27,380 bases of DNA, from positions 1-27,380 of the forward strand of contig CAYJOT010000007.1 in assembly GCA_964371935.1 (NCBI GenBank), read 5' to 3'. Position 1 is the stretch's first letter. Every line of letters starts with the position of its first letter. The translations under genes and the position numbers were made by a program. The stretch is from JACQRW01 sp964371935. Lineage in GTDB: Bacteria; Patescibacteriota; Minisyncoccia; Sungbacterales; HO2-52-23. The notes beneath the pieces were generated by a model, which saw only the letters and a list, made by a program, of their open reading frames with translations, was not told where the DNA came from and ran no database searches. Of the stretch, positions 13,173-20,135 are shown piece by piece.

Positions 13173-14747
13173 TTATTTTCTCCGCAACACCTGCCCTGCT
13201 CGCTCTCCCGTCAGCGTGCTTTCATGGAGGGCAAGTTTGCCGTTTACGATAACGGTGTCGAGGCCGGTGGCGTAGGCAAAGGGGTCGCGGTAGGTTGCTT
13301 GGTCTTTGAATGTTTCCGGGTCGAAAACCACGATGTCGGCGAAGTTTCCTACTTTGAGCATGCCGCGCTTTTCAATGCCGAATTTCATGGCCGGACCCGA
13401 TGTGATCTTTTGGATCGCAGTTTCGGGTTTGAGTTTTTGTGAGTCGGTGACAAAACAATGCCAGAAGTGCGGGAATGCACCGAACGAACGGGGATGCTCC
13501 ATGTCTCCGCTTGTCCGCGCGTCCACGGAAGAGGTTTGTCCGTCCGAGGCCACCAGGGCGTGGGAATCCATAACTGCGGCAGTTACGTTTTTCCCAAAGA
13601 CCGTGCGCCCGATAATCGAGGCGCGGCCTTCGGTTGCGCGGACCGTGTTGATGAGCGTCTCTTCCGGAGAAACTCCGGCCTCTGCCGCAAGTTCGGCGAT
13701 GGTCCATCCGACAATGCTTTTGATTTTGGCAGAGGTAATGCGTATGCGGTCATAGTGGAGCGTGTAGCTCTTGAGTTCCTCCACAATCTTTTGGCGCATA
13801 GCAGGATCATCAATGGTGTGGAAAAGCGCGGTCAGGCCTTTGGCACGCGACCATGTCGGCAGCAGCGTGTAGAGCGGGGATCCGGTGGTCGCATACGGTG
13901 AGACATCGAAATTAATGTCGGCTCCGGACTCGTTGGCATGGCTGATCAGTTCCAGTGCGGTTTTGAAGGAATGCCACGACTTTCGCCCGATGGCCTTGAG
14001 ATGGCTGATCTGAAGGGAGACTCCGGTTTCCCGGGCGATCCGTACAACCTCATTTACGCTTCCGAGAAGTCCCGCGCCCTCGGACCGGAGATGTATTTTT
14101 AACGTACCGCCACTCCCGGCCAAAATCTTTGCGATGTCAATAATCTCTTCCGTGGTGGAGATGCGCTCATGGCCGTACGAGAGGCCAAGAGACATGCCAA
14201 AACTTCCCTGCTTTATGCTCTCGATGATCAGATAACGCATTTTTTCACGTTCGTCATACGTGAGAAGGCGGATCTCGTCATCAATCAGGCCCCGGCGCAG
14301 CGTGCCGTAGCCGACCGAGCTCCCAAAATTTACCGCCAAATGAAAAACCTTGATCTGCCGGAGAAATTCGTCAAACGTCGTCCAGTTCACGTTCATCTCC
14401 GACTGGTCCGCCCATTTGCGTATTGCGCCAAGCGCCTCATGAGACGCCAAAGGAGCCAAGGAGCCACCGCAGTTCCCTCCGAGTACGGTGGTAACGCCTT
14501 GGGAAATAAATGAATCAAATCCGGGATATTTGAAGAGCGCCAGGTGGGTATCCGAGTGATTGGTCACGTCAATGAATCCCGGCGCTACGAATTTATCCAG
14601 CGCATTAACTGTAATCGCCGCATCCAATCCCTCAAGTTTCCCGATTGCGGCAATCTTGCCGTCTTTGATGCCAACATCCCCCTTCTCGGGCTCGCGTCCG
14701 GTTCCGTCAAGAATGATGCCTGATGTAATTAAAATATCGTAGGTCAT
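13173..14747 (-). CDS. D-aminoacylase-like amidohydrolase (N-acyl-D-amino-acid deacylase family)
   Basis: A 524-residue metal-dependent hydrolase of the amidohydrolase superfamily. The N-terminal beta-sandwich begins MTYDILITSGIILDGTG and the C-terminal one ends ADIVVFDPETF..TGLDTVIVNGK. In the barrel are LGGNCGGSLAPL (Cys93, the bridging ligand in D-aminoacylases), IHLRSEG, LQISHLKAIG and the Asp of LVASDGQTS. The usual DxHxH metal motif reads DVTNHSD (residues 60-66), so the first histidine is replaced by Thr62. Related bacterial enzymes release D-amino acids from N-acyl-D-amino acids; the exact substrate is unknown. Its ATG shares one base with the lemA stop (TAATG), so the two are translationally coupled. 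Confidence 0.88.
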   Translation of the reverse strand: MTYDILITSGIILDGTGREPEKGDVGIKDGKIAAIGKLEGLDAAITVNALDKFVAPGFIDVTNHSDTHLALFKYPGFDSFISQGVTTVLGGNCGGSLAPLASHEALGAIRKWADQSEMNVNWTTFDEFLRQIKVFHLAVNFGSSVGYGTLRRGLIDDEIRLLTYDEREKMRYLIIESIKQGSFGMSLGLSYGHERISTTEEIIDIAKILAGSGGTLKIHLRSEGAGLLGSVNEVVRIARETGVSLQISHLKAIGRKSWHSFKTALELISHANESGADINFDVSPYATTGSPLYTLLPTWSRAKGLTALFHTIDDPAMRQKIVEELKSYTLHYDRIRITSAKIKSIVGWTIAELAAEAGVSPEETLINTVRATEGRASIIGRTVFGKNVTAAVMDSHALVASDGQTSSVDARTSGDMEHPRSFGAFPHFWHCFVTDSQKLKPETAIQKITSGPAMKFGIEKRGMLKVGNFADIVVFDPETFKDQATYRDPFAYATGLDTVIVNGKLALHESTLTGERAGQVLRRK

Positions 14748-15313
14748 TAGAAGGATACCTTGACCGGTTGCTGCGCTACATCATTATCCGCAAGATCAAA
14801 CAAGTCATTTTTGGTAAAGCTGAACATACCCGCAACAATGTTTGAAGGGAATGATTCAATCGAGATATTGTAATCGCGGACATTGCCGTTATAAAATCGC
14901 CGTGCCGCCTGGATCTTGTTTTCCGTATCGGCAAGCTCCCGTTGCAGATCAAGGAAGTTTACGTTCGCTTTCAGATCCGGATAATTTTCCGAAACGGCAA
15001 AAAGCGTCTTGAGCGTATTCGTAAGCATATTTTCCGCGCTCGTCCGCTCCTCCGGCGTATGCGCGCCCATGGCCTGGGTGCGTGCCTGGGTCACGCTGTC
15101 CATGGTCTCGCGCTCGTGCGCTGCATAGCCCTTGACGGTCTCGATAATATTGGGGATAAGATCATACCGCCGTTTCAGCTGCACCTCGATATCAGACCAC
15201 GCCTCCGCGATCCGGTTTCTCCCGCTTACAAAGCGGTTGTAGGCGAATACAAACCAGATCACCGCAAGCCCGACTATCACAAGAAGTATATAGGGTAACG
15301 TAAAGGTATTCAT
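14747..15313 (-). CDS. lemA: LemA family protein
   Basis: From ATG 15313 the protein has 188 residues: a short outer N-terminus, one transmembrane helix (LPYILLVIVGLAVIWFVFAY) and a long helical domain with the LemA hallmarks RIAEAWSDIEVQLKRRYDLI, NIIETVKGYAAHE and ETENKI-type RELADTENKIQAARRFYN. An ATG six codons upstream (15331) would overlap the -10 box. LemA proteins are membrane-anchored helical bundles of unclear function, widespread in CPR genomes. It overlaps the amidohydrolase gene by one base. Confidence 0.95.
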   Translation of the reverse strand: MNTFTLPYILLVIVGLAVIWFVFAYNRFVSGRNRIAEAWSDIEVQLKRRYDLIPNIIETVKGYAAHERETMDSVTQARTQAMGAHTPEERTSAENMLTNTLKTLFAVSENYPDLKANVNFLDLQRELADTENKIQAARRFYNGNVRDYNISIESFPSNIVAGMFSFTKNDLFDLADNDVAQQPVKVSF

Positions 15314-15319
15314 AATTCC

Positions 15320-15347
15320 ATGATACAACAAAAAACAAGTATTGCAA
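15320..15347 (-). promoter_or_regulatory. Promoter of lemA
   Basis: Minus-strand TTGCAA (15347-15342), a 16-bp spacer and TATCAT (15325-15320), 6 nt before ATG 15313, so the message would be leaderless or nearly so. Confidence 0.5.
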
Positions 15348-15371
15348 GCGTAGGCGTTTTCCTGTTACCAT
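15342..15371 (+). promoter_or_regulatory. Possible divergent promoter sharing the same TTGCAA
   Basis: TTGCAA (15342-15347) is its own reverse complement. On the plus strand it is followed after 18 bp by TACCAT (15366-15371), 9 nt before ATG 15381. One hexamer could thus serve as -35 for both lemA and the plus-strand operon. The -10 is weak. Confidence 0.3.
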
Positions 15372-15380
15372 AGCAATACT

Positions 15381-15725
15381 ATGCACCTGACTCCGGACAA
15401 AAAATTGCATTCGCGGGAACATGTGCTTGCCGAGGATCTTTCGCAGGCGCTTGCCGAGCCAAAGCGGTTCGCCGCATATTTGGGCATCGCGAAGCATTAT
15501 CACGAATCAGATCTCCGGGCGCTCGCCCGCTATGCGGTTGAAAAAAAGGATCTGCCGGTTGAGGCGCGGGGAAAATACTTTTTTGCATCGCTGAAAGGAC
15601 TCATCAAAAAAAGGCATGTTAAACACTCGGCGTTTAACATCAAAAAGAATCATGGAGAAAAAAGAACCAAAAATAATGGAAATCGTCAAAGAGTCCGAAA
15701 GGGTTCTGCGCAAGAAAGCCGCTGA
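15381..15725 (+). CDS. Small conserved-looking protein of unknown function
   Basis: A 114-residue reading frame whose first 80 residues look like a real helical domain: EHVLAEDLSQALAEPKRFAA, YLGIAKHYHESDLRALARY and ARGKYFFASLKGLIKKR. Similar short proteins with a YLGIAK-type motif are, as far as I recall, common and unnamed in Parcubacteria. From residue 79 the frame enters a palindrome (15616-15640, read as HVKHSAFNI) and then overlaps the start of def by about 70 bases with a Lys/Asn/Arg-rich tail. I infer that the palindrome removed the original stop, which would have been near codon 80-90. Function is unknown. Confidence 0.6.
   Translation: MHLTPDKKLHSREHVLAEDLSQALAEPKRFAAYLGIAKHYHESDLRALARYAVEKKDLPVEARGKYFFASLKGLIKKRHVKHSAFNIKKNHGEKRTKNNGNRQRVRKGSAQESR
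15616..15640. repeat. Palindrome at the junction of the small protein gene and def
   Basis: ATGTTAAAC (15616-15624) and GTTTAACAT (15632-15640) form a perfect 9-bp stem around a 7-nt loop ACTCGGC. It lies 11 nt before the def start at 15652 and is read in frame by the preceding gene. There is no T-run after it, so it is not a usual terminator. Confidence 0.7.
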
Positions 15726-16257
15726 CGTGGCGGTTGTGGATATTGCCAAACCCCATACGCAGGATTTGATTGAGGCGATGAAAGAAACATTGCGTCATAC
15801 GCCGAATGGTGTCGGGCTTGCCGCGCCGCAGATCGGCAAATCACTGCGCGTTTTTATTGTCTCGGAGGAAGCCGAAGAAATCGATCGCCTGCCTGCCGGT
15901 AGGCACGGCGCGGAAAAGGCCGGCTGGAAGCGGCGCAAGACCGAGAGCTTGGAGAAAAAGGAACAAGAGCCCTATGAGAAGCGCCCGTGGAAATACTATG
16001 TCTTTATCAACCCAGTCGTAAAAAAGGTCTCGCGCAAAATGCTCGAGGATGCGGAGGGCTGCCTTTCAGTGCCCGGAAAATACGGCATTGTCATGCGCCA
16101 CGAAAAAATCACGGTCGAGGCATATGACGAACACGGAAAAAAAATCACCCGCGGCGCGTCAAAATTTTTCGCGCGGGTGATGCAACACGAATTGGATCAC
16201 TTGGAGGGAACGCTGTTCATAGACAAGATGAAGTCGGAGATCAAACAAGGGGCTTAA
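15652..16257 (+). CDS. def: Peptide deformylase
   Basis: 201 residues from ATG 15652; ATG 15676 and an earlier ATG at 15616 inside the palindrome are alternatives. The enzyme removes formyl from the N-terminal Met of new proteins with a catalytic metal. All three motifs are intact: GVGLAAPQ (residues 53-60), EGCLS (135-139) and QHELDHLEG (178-186). Between motifs 1 and 2 there is an insertion of about 40 residues (residues 72-112) that is rich in Lys/Glu and starts with RLPAGRHGAEKAG. That peptide is encoded by a short palindrome at 15891-15904. It lies 7 nt upstream of fmt, the enzyme that adds the formyl group, as in many bacteria. Confidence 0.95.
   Translation: MEKKEPKIMEIVKESERVLRKKAADVAVVDIAKPHTQDLIEAMKETLRHTPNGVGLAAPQIGKSLRVFIVSEEAEEIDRLPAGRHGAEKAGWKRRKTESLEKKEQEPYEKRPWKYYVFINPVVKKVSRKMLEDAEGCLSVPGKYGIVMRHEKITVEAYDEHGKKITRGASKFFARVMQHELDHLEGTLFIDKMKSEIKQGA
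15891..15904. repeat. Short palindrome in frame inside def
   Basis: GCCTGCCGGTAGGC pairs with itself over 7 bp, with one G-T pair. It encodes the LPAGR stretch within an insertion absent from standard peptide deformylases. From memory, LPAGR-type peptides recur in unrelated CPR proteins. Confidence 0.5.
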
Positions 16258-16264
16258 TTTTCTC

Positions 16265-17263
16265 ATGCCAGTCAACCCCACAATCCTCTTCTTTGGTACA
16301 CCGGAATTCGCGCTTCCGGCGCTTGATGCGCTGATTGCCAAAGAGTACCATATTGTCGGTGTCGTTACCAACCCGGACGAGCCGGTCGGGAGAAAACATG
16401 TGCTCACTCCCCCGCCAGTCAAAGTGCTTGCCAAAAAGCATTCCATTCCCGTGTTTCAGCCGGAAAGGAACGAGATTAGCAAAATCCCTCCCGCCGACCT
16501 TTTCATTGTTGCCGCGTACGGAAAAATCATACCAAAATCTATTCTTGAAATTCCTAAATACGGCACGCTCAATATCCACCCCTCGCTGCTCCCGCGCTGG
16601 CGGGGCGCTTCGCCGATCCAGTCCGCGATTCTTGCCGGCGATGCCAACATCGGCGTCACGATTATGCAACTCGATGAACTCATGGATCACGGTCCCATCG
16701 TGGCACAACAGGTCGTACATATTGGTAACCGAAAATACACGTATCCAGAACTGCACGATGAACTCGCACAAAAGGGCGCGAAACTTTTGCTTGAGACCAT
16801 TCCTAAATGGATAGACGAAACGATTACGCCAACCCCGCAAGACCATACAAAAGCAACCTATTGCGCCACGCTCAAAAAAGAAGACGGCCGCATTGACTGG
16901 AAAAAATCCGCAGCAGAAATAGAACGCATGGTACGCGCATACAATCCGTGGCCAGGTGCATGGACAATTTGGAAAAACGATGGTCGGATGTATCGAATTC
17001 GCATTGATGATGCCGATGTGATTCCCGATGAACCTGTTGGTTCTCCGGGTCTGATATGGACCAATATTGACCCCCCTTCGTCCCAACAAATCGGGACTTC
17101 GGAGGGGTTATTCCCCCTAAAGGGAAATAAAAAAGCCCTGCTCGTGAAAACGAGCAAGGGCAGCATCATCATCAAGCGCGCAACCCTCGAAGGAAGAAAA
17201 TCTCTTACCGGAGCAGACCTGCTCCGCGGCTATCCGCAACTTGTCGGGACTATACTGGTATAG
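16265..17263 (+). CDS. fmt: Methionyl-tRNA formyltransferase
   Basis: A 332-residue enzyme that formylates Met on initiator tRNA with 10-formyl-tetrahydrofolate. The formyl transferase domain has LFFGTPEFALPAL, the active-site Asn103 and His105 in TLNIHPSLLPRWRGASPIQ, and Asp141 in LDELMDHGP; these match the E. coli Asn106/His108/Asp144 spacing. The C-terminal OB-like domain is interrupted by about 25 residues (TNIDPPSSQQIGTSEGLF and on) that are encoded by a palindromic element at 17071-17107, in a loop between beta strands. It follows def after 7 nt. Confidence 0.96.
   Translation: MPVNPTILFFGTPEFALPALDALIAKEYHIVGVVTNPDEPVGRKHVLTPPPVKVLAKKHSIPVFQPERNEISKIPPADLFIVAAYGKIIPKSILEIPKYGTLNIHPSLLPRWRGASPIQSAILAGDANIGVTIMQLDELMDHGPIVAQQVVHIGNRKYTYPELHDELAQKGAKLLLETIPKWIDETITPTPQDHTKATYCATLKKEDGRIDWKKSAAEIERMVRAYNPWPGAWTIWKNDGRMYRIRIDDADVIPDEPVGSPGLIWTNIDPPSSQQIGTSEGLFPLKGNKKALLVKTSKGSIIIKRATLEGRKSLTGADLLRGYPQLVGTILV
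17071..17107. repeat. Palindromic element in frame inside fmt
   Basis: CCCCCCTTCGTCCC (17071-17084) and GGGACTTCGGAGGGG (17093-17107) are inverted repeats around a short loop. A small second palindrome CCCCCTAAAGGG follows at 17113-17124. Translated in fmt as DPPSSQQIGTSEG, then LFPLKG. The ends CCCTTCG / CTTCGGAGGG resemble the tatD element at 4232-4257. Confidence 0.65.
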
Positions 17264-17308
17264 ATTAAAACCAATGACTATCAGAAATCGTGTCAAGTTC
17301 TTTGGCGT

Positions 17309-17342
17309 ACTAAAACACTAGACGATCGTCTCGTGTTTTAGT
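17309..17342. repeat. 34-bp near-perfect palindrome between fmt and the AAA+ operon
   Basis: ACTAAAACAC (17309-17318) and GTGTTTTAGT (17333-17342) form a perfect 10-bp stem. Inside it lies a 12-bp perfect palindrome AGACGATCGTCT (17320-17331); only the T/C pair between them is mismatched. It is followed by A residues, not T residues, so it is not a standard terminator for fmt. It may be a protein-binding site or a mobile palindrome. Confidence 0.8.
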
Positions 17343-17400
17343 AAAAAATCTGGTCTGAGTTTACTTGAGTCAGATGATTTTCAAATCCCGCACATTGCGA

Positions 17401-17406
17401 TATACT
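17401..17406 (+). promoter_or_regulatory. -10 box of the membrane protein/AAA+ operon
   Basis: TATACT at 17401-17406, 6 nt before ATG 17413. A weak -35 (TTTTCA) lies 17 bp upstream. The spacing again predicts a near-leaderless message. Confidence 0.4.
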
Positions 17407-17412
17407 GGTTTT

Positions 17413-17805
17413 ATGGACGCAACACTGATGATTGGTGAATACTTTATCTGGCACTATGGAAAAAGCGTGCGGGATTTTTTCTCGGTCTGGGGGAATATAC
17501 TCTGGTTTGGGTATCATTTCTTTTCTATGAAGCTGCTGGTGCGGACCTTTTTTGCCCCGTACAAGCGCTTTCACCAGCAGTATGACTGGACACATCTTGA
17601 ATTGGGCGCGCTGGGCCAGGATATCCTGCTCAATCTTTTTATGCGCGTACTTGGCATGGCGCTCCGGTCTTTCGTGCTTGCTGCCGGGTTGGTTTTTGAA
17701 ATCCTGGTGATAGCAGCTGGCATCATCTCAAGTGCGATCTGGCTTCTACTTCCGGCCATTGTTGTATTTCTCGCGCTGTCCGGAATATTTTTGTTGTTCG
17801 GATAA
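17413..17805 (+). CDS. Small multi-pass membrane protein paired with the AAA+ ATPase
   Basis: From ATG 17413 the protein has 130 residues. An amphipathic N-terminal part rich in W, F and Y (YFIWHYGKSVRDFFSVWGNI, then LVRTFFAPYKRFHQQYDW) is followed by three or so hydrophobic segments (VLGMALRSFVLAAGLVFEIL, VIAAGIISSAIWLLLPAIVV, FLALSGIFLLFG). I know no named family for it. Its stop is 3 nt before the ATPase start, so they are translated together. The association suggests a membrane partner or docking subunit for the ATPase (inference). Confidence 0.8.
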   Translation: MDATLMIGEYFIWHYGKSVRDFFSVWGNILWFGYHFFSMKLLVRTFFAPYKRFHQQYDWTHLELGALGQDILLNLFMRVLGMALRSFVLAAGLVFEILVIAAGIISSAIWLLLPAIVVFLALSGIFLLFG

Positions 17806-17808
17806 TCT

Positions 17809-20130
17809 ATGCCTTACTTCCGGAAATCAAAATTTGCAGGCACGCTCGTGTTGAACCGGATGCTTCCAAAAAAAATCCGTCACGGCATGGCCGCGGCACT
17901 CAATTTTTTGATACTGCTTCTCTGTGTTGGCGCGGCATATATGTTTGCAATAGGCGTCTCCCCTTCCGTGATGCTCGGTATTTTGTTTATCGTGGCCGGA
18001 GCCCGCCTTGTGCTCTTCGCGCTTGAAAGTTTTTATATGGCGCAGACATATGATTGTTCCGGCTATGGCGCTGCCGAGTCCTGGTATATAGGCGCGAAAT
18101 CGGTTTTTTACCGGAATGTACTGCTCCGGCTCGGCATGTCCACGGATGCACCGATCACTATGCCAAAAGACAACGCCACGCAGCTGCTCGATAAAAAAGA
18201 AATTACTCTTGCGGATTTTTTCGTTTTTTGGTTTGACGCGGATGAATCGTTTCGCAGTTCGCTTCTGAAGCGCCGTATCCGCAAAGAGGATCTTGCCGGA
18301 GCGTGCGCGTGGGTTGAGCGCCTGCATGCCTCCGAGAATAAAAAGATGCGCTGGTGGAGCAGGGAAAATCTCGGGCGCATCCAAGGAATCGGCAAAGCGT
18401 GGTCGTTCGGGTACACCGTCTTTCTCGAACAATTTGCCCAGCCCCTGCGTCTTGGCATATCCGAAAAACACGGACTTGTGGGCAAGCAGCGGGAGATTGA
18501 ATTACTGGAATCGGCGCTGCTCAAAACAAACGGGGCAAATGTCATGATCGTCGGCGAACCCGGAATCGGCAAACATACGGTGTTGGAAGGCCTGGCTCGC
18601 ATGATCGCCGAGGGCAAAGTATTTCCTGATCTTGAATACAAACAGGTACTTGAACTTTCCGCAGGGCGCGTGCTTGGCGCGGGCAAGACCAAAGGAGAGA
18701 CCGAAGCGCTGTTGCTCCGCATTTTTGCCGAGGCCTCGGCCGCAGGAAACATCATTTTTGCCATTGACGAATTTCCGGAATTCATCGATTCGCTTGAAAA
18801 TCTCGGCATTGCTCCGGGAATGCTTCTTGGCCCCTATGTGGCAAGTTCGCGTCTCCATATCGTGGGGCTTGGGACAACCACAAGCTTTCGCCGCATTCTT
18901 GAGCGCGAAAAAGGATTGATAAGCGAATTTGATGTGATCGAACTTACCCAACCGTCCCATGCCGATCTTATCACGATCATCCAGGACGCAGCATCCTCTC
19001 TCGAAGAATTGGCGCGCCATCGAGTTGTCATTACCTATCCGGCTGTTGCGGCAATTGCCGAAGGCGTCGAACAGTATCTTTTGTCGGGCGGCGGCGCGCC
19101 GGAACGCGCGGTCAATCTGCTTGAAGAGGTCGCCCATGAGTGTATAGCCGGGCGCGCTTTATTTTGCACTCGCGAGATCGTACTCGAATACCTGCAGAAG
19201 AAAACGCACATTCCGCTCGGCGCAATTGAACCGGAAGAAAAAGAGAAGCTGATGCATCTGGAAGATGAGCTGCACAAACGCGTCATCAACCAAAAGGATG
19301 CCATTGCCGCGATTGCAAACGCGATCCGCCGGGCGCGTGCGCAAATGCGCGACAGCCGCCGCCCCATCGGCACGTTTCTGTTTCTCGGACCCACTGGGGT
19401 CGGCAAGACCGAGACGGCAAAAGCTCTTGCTGCCGTATATTTCGGCAACGCCGATGCCATGGTGCGCTTTGATATGACCGAATATCAGTCAGAAGACGGC
19501 CTGACGCGGCTTATCGGCTCCTCTATGGCAAACCAACAGGGCGTACTCGCAAGCGCCATACGCTCAACTCCCTACGCCGTGGTGTTGCTCGATGAGTTTG
19601 AAAAATCTCATGCCAAAGTGCAGAATCTGTTCCTACAGATTCTTGATGAGGGTTTCTTTACCGACGCATTCGGCGAGCGCGTAAGCATGCGCAATTGCAT
19701 TATTATCGCGACATCCAACGCAGGTTCGATTTTCATTCTTGATGCGCTCGAGAAAAAAATGCCCGTCAGCGAAATGCAGACAGGAGTGATCGGCGCTATC
19801 CAGTCAAACAGCATCTTTAAGCCGGAGCTCTTGAACCGTTTTGATTCCGTGATCGTCTTTACTCCGCTTGGAGAAGAAGAACTCAAGCAGGTTGCCCGTC
19901 TCATGCTTGAAGCACTCGCGCTCCGCCTAAAAAACCAAAATCTCGATCTCAACATCACCGACGAACTTGTCTCTACGGTCGCGACTGGCGGCTACAGCGC
20001 CACTTTTGGCGCGCGTCCTATGCGCCGCTTTATCCAGGATCATGTTGAAAAAGTAATCGCCGACAAGATTATCGCCGGATCCCTTCAAGACGGCGATTCC
20101 ATCTTACTTACCGCCAAAGATTTATCATAA
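17809..20130 (+). CDS. Membrane-anchored Clp/Hsp100-like ATPase with two AAA+ domains
   Basis: 773 residues. Near residues 24-75 are two transmembrane helices (AALNFLILLLCVGAAYMFAI and SVMLGILFIVAGARLVLFAL), in place of a soluble Clp N-domain. AAA+ domain 1 has Walker A GEPGIGKHT near residue 248 and a Walker B IIFAIDEF. Domain 2 has GPTGVGKTET near residue 526, Walker B VVLLDEFEKSH, the arginine-finger region FKPELLNRFD and the D2-small signature FGARPMRRFIQDHVE. The two Walker A motifs are about 278 residues apart, as in ClpA, so there is no ClpB middle domain. No IGF/IGL/LGF ClpP-docking loop is visible between TSNAGS and ELLNRFD. It probably unfolds or remodels proteins at the membrane without ClpP. 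Confidence 0.9.
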   Translation: MPYFRKSKFAGTLVLNRMLPKKIRHGMAAALNFLILLLCVGAAYMFAIGVSPSVMLGILFIVAGARLVLFALESFYMAQTYDCSGYGAAESWYIGAKSVFYRNVLLRLGMSTDAPITMPKDNATQLLDKKEITLADFFVFWFDADESFRSSLLKRRIRKEDLAGACAWVERLHASENKKMRWWSRENLGRIQGIGKAWSFGYTVFLEQFAQPLRLGISEKHGLVGKQREIELLESALLKTNGANVMIVGEPGIGKHTVLEGLARMIAEGKVFPDLEYKQVLELSAGRVLGAGKTKGETEALLLRIFAEASAAGNIIFAIDEFPEFIDSLENLGIAPGMLLGPYVASSRLHIVGLGTTTSFRRILEREKGLISEFDVIELTQPSHADLITIIQDAASSLEELARHRVVITYPAVAAIAEGVEQYLLSGGGAPERAVNLLEEVAHECIAGRALFCTREIVLEYLQKKTHIPLGAIEPEEKEKLMHLEDELHKRVINQKDAIAAIANAIRRARAQMRDSRRPIGTFLFLGPTGVGKTETAKALAAVYFGNADAMVRFDMTEYQSEDGLTRLIGSSMANQQGVLASAIRSTPYAVVLLDEFEKSHAKVQNLFLQILDEGFFTDAFGERVSMRNCIIIATSNAGSIFILDALEKKMPVSEMQTGVIGAIQSNSIFKPELLNRFDSVIVFTPLGEEELKQVARLMLEALALRLKNQNLDLNITDELVSTVATGGYSATFGARPMRRFIQDHVEKVIADKIIAGSLQDGDSILLTAKDLS

Positions 20131-20135
20131 GTTTA

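Noticed and set aside
16241..17089. 282-codon minus-strand reading frame
   Set aside because: Antisense shadow of fmt; Arg/Phe/Cys-rich composition is typical of an artefact.
17309..17350. Intrinsic terminator for fmt
   Set aside because: The stem is strong but is followed by A residues on the plus strand.
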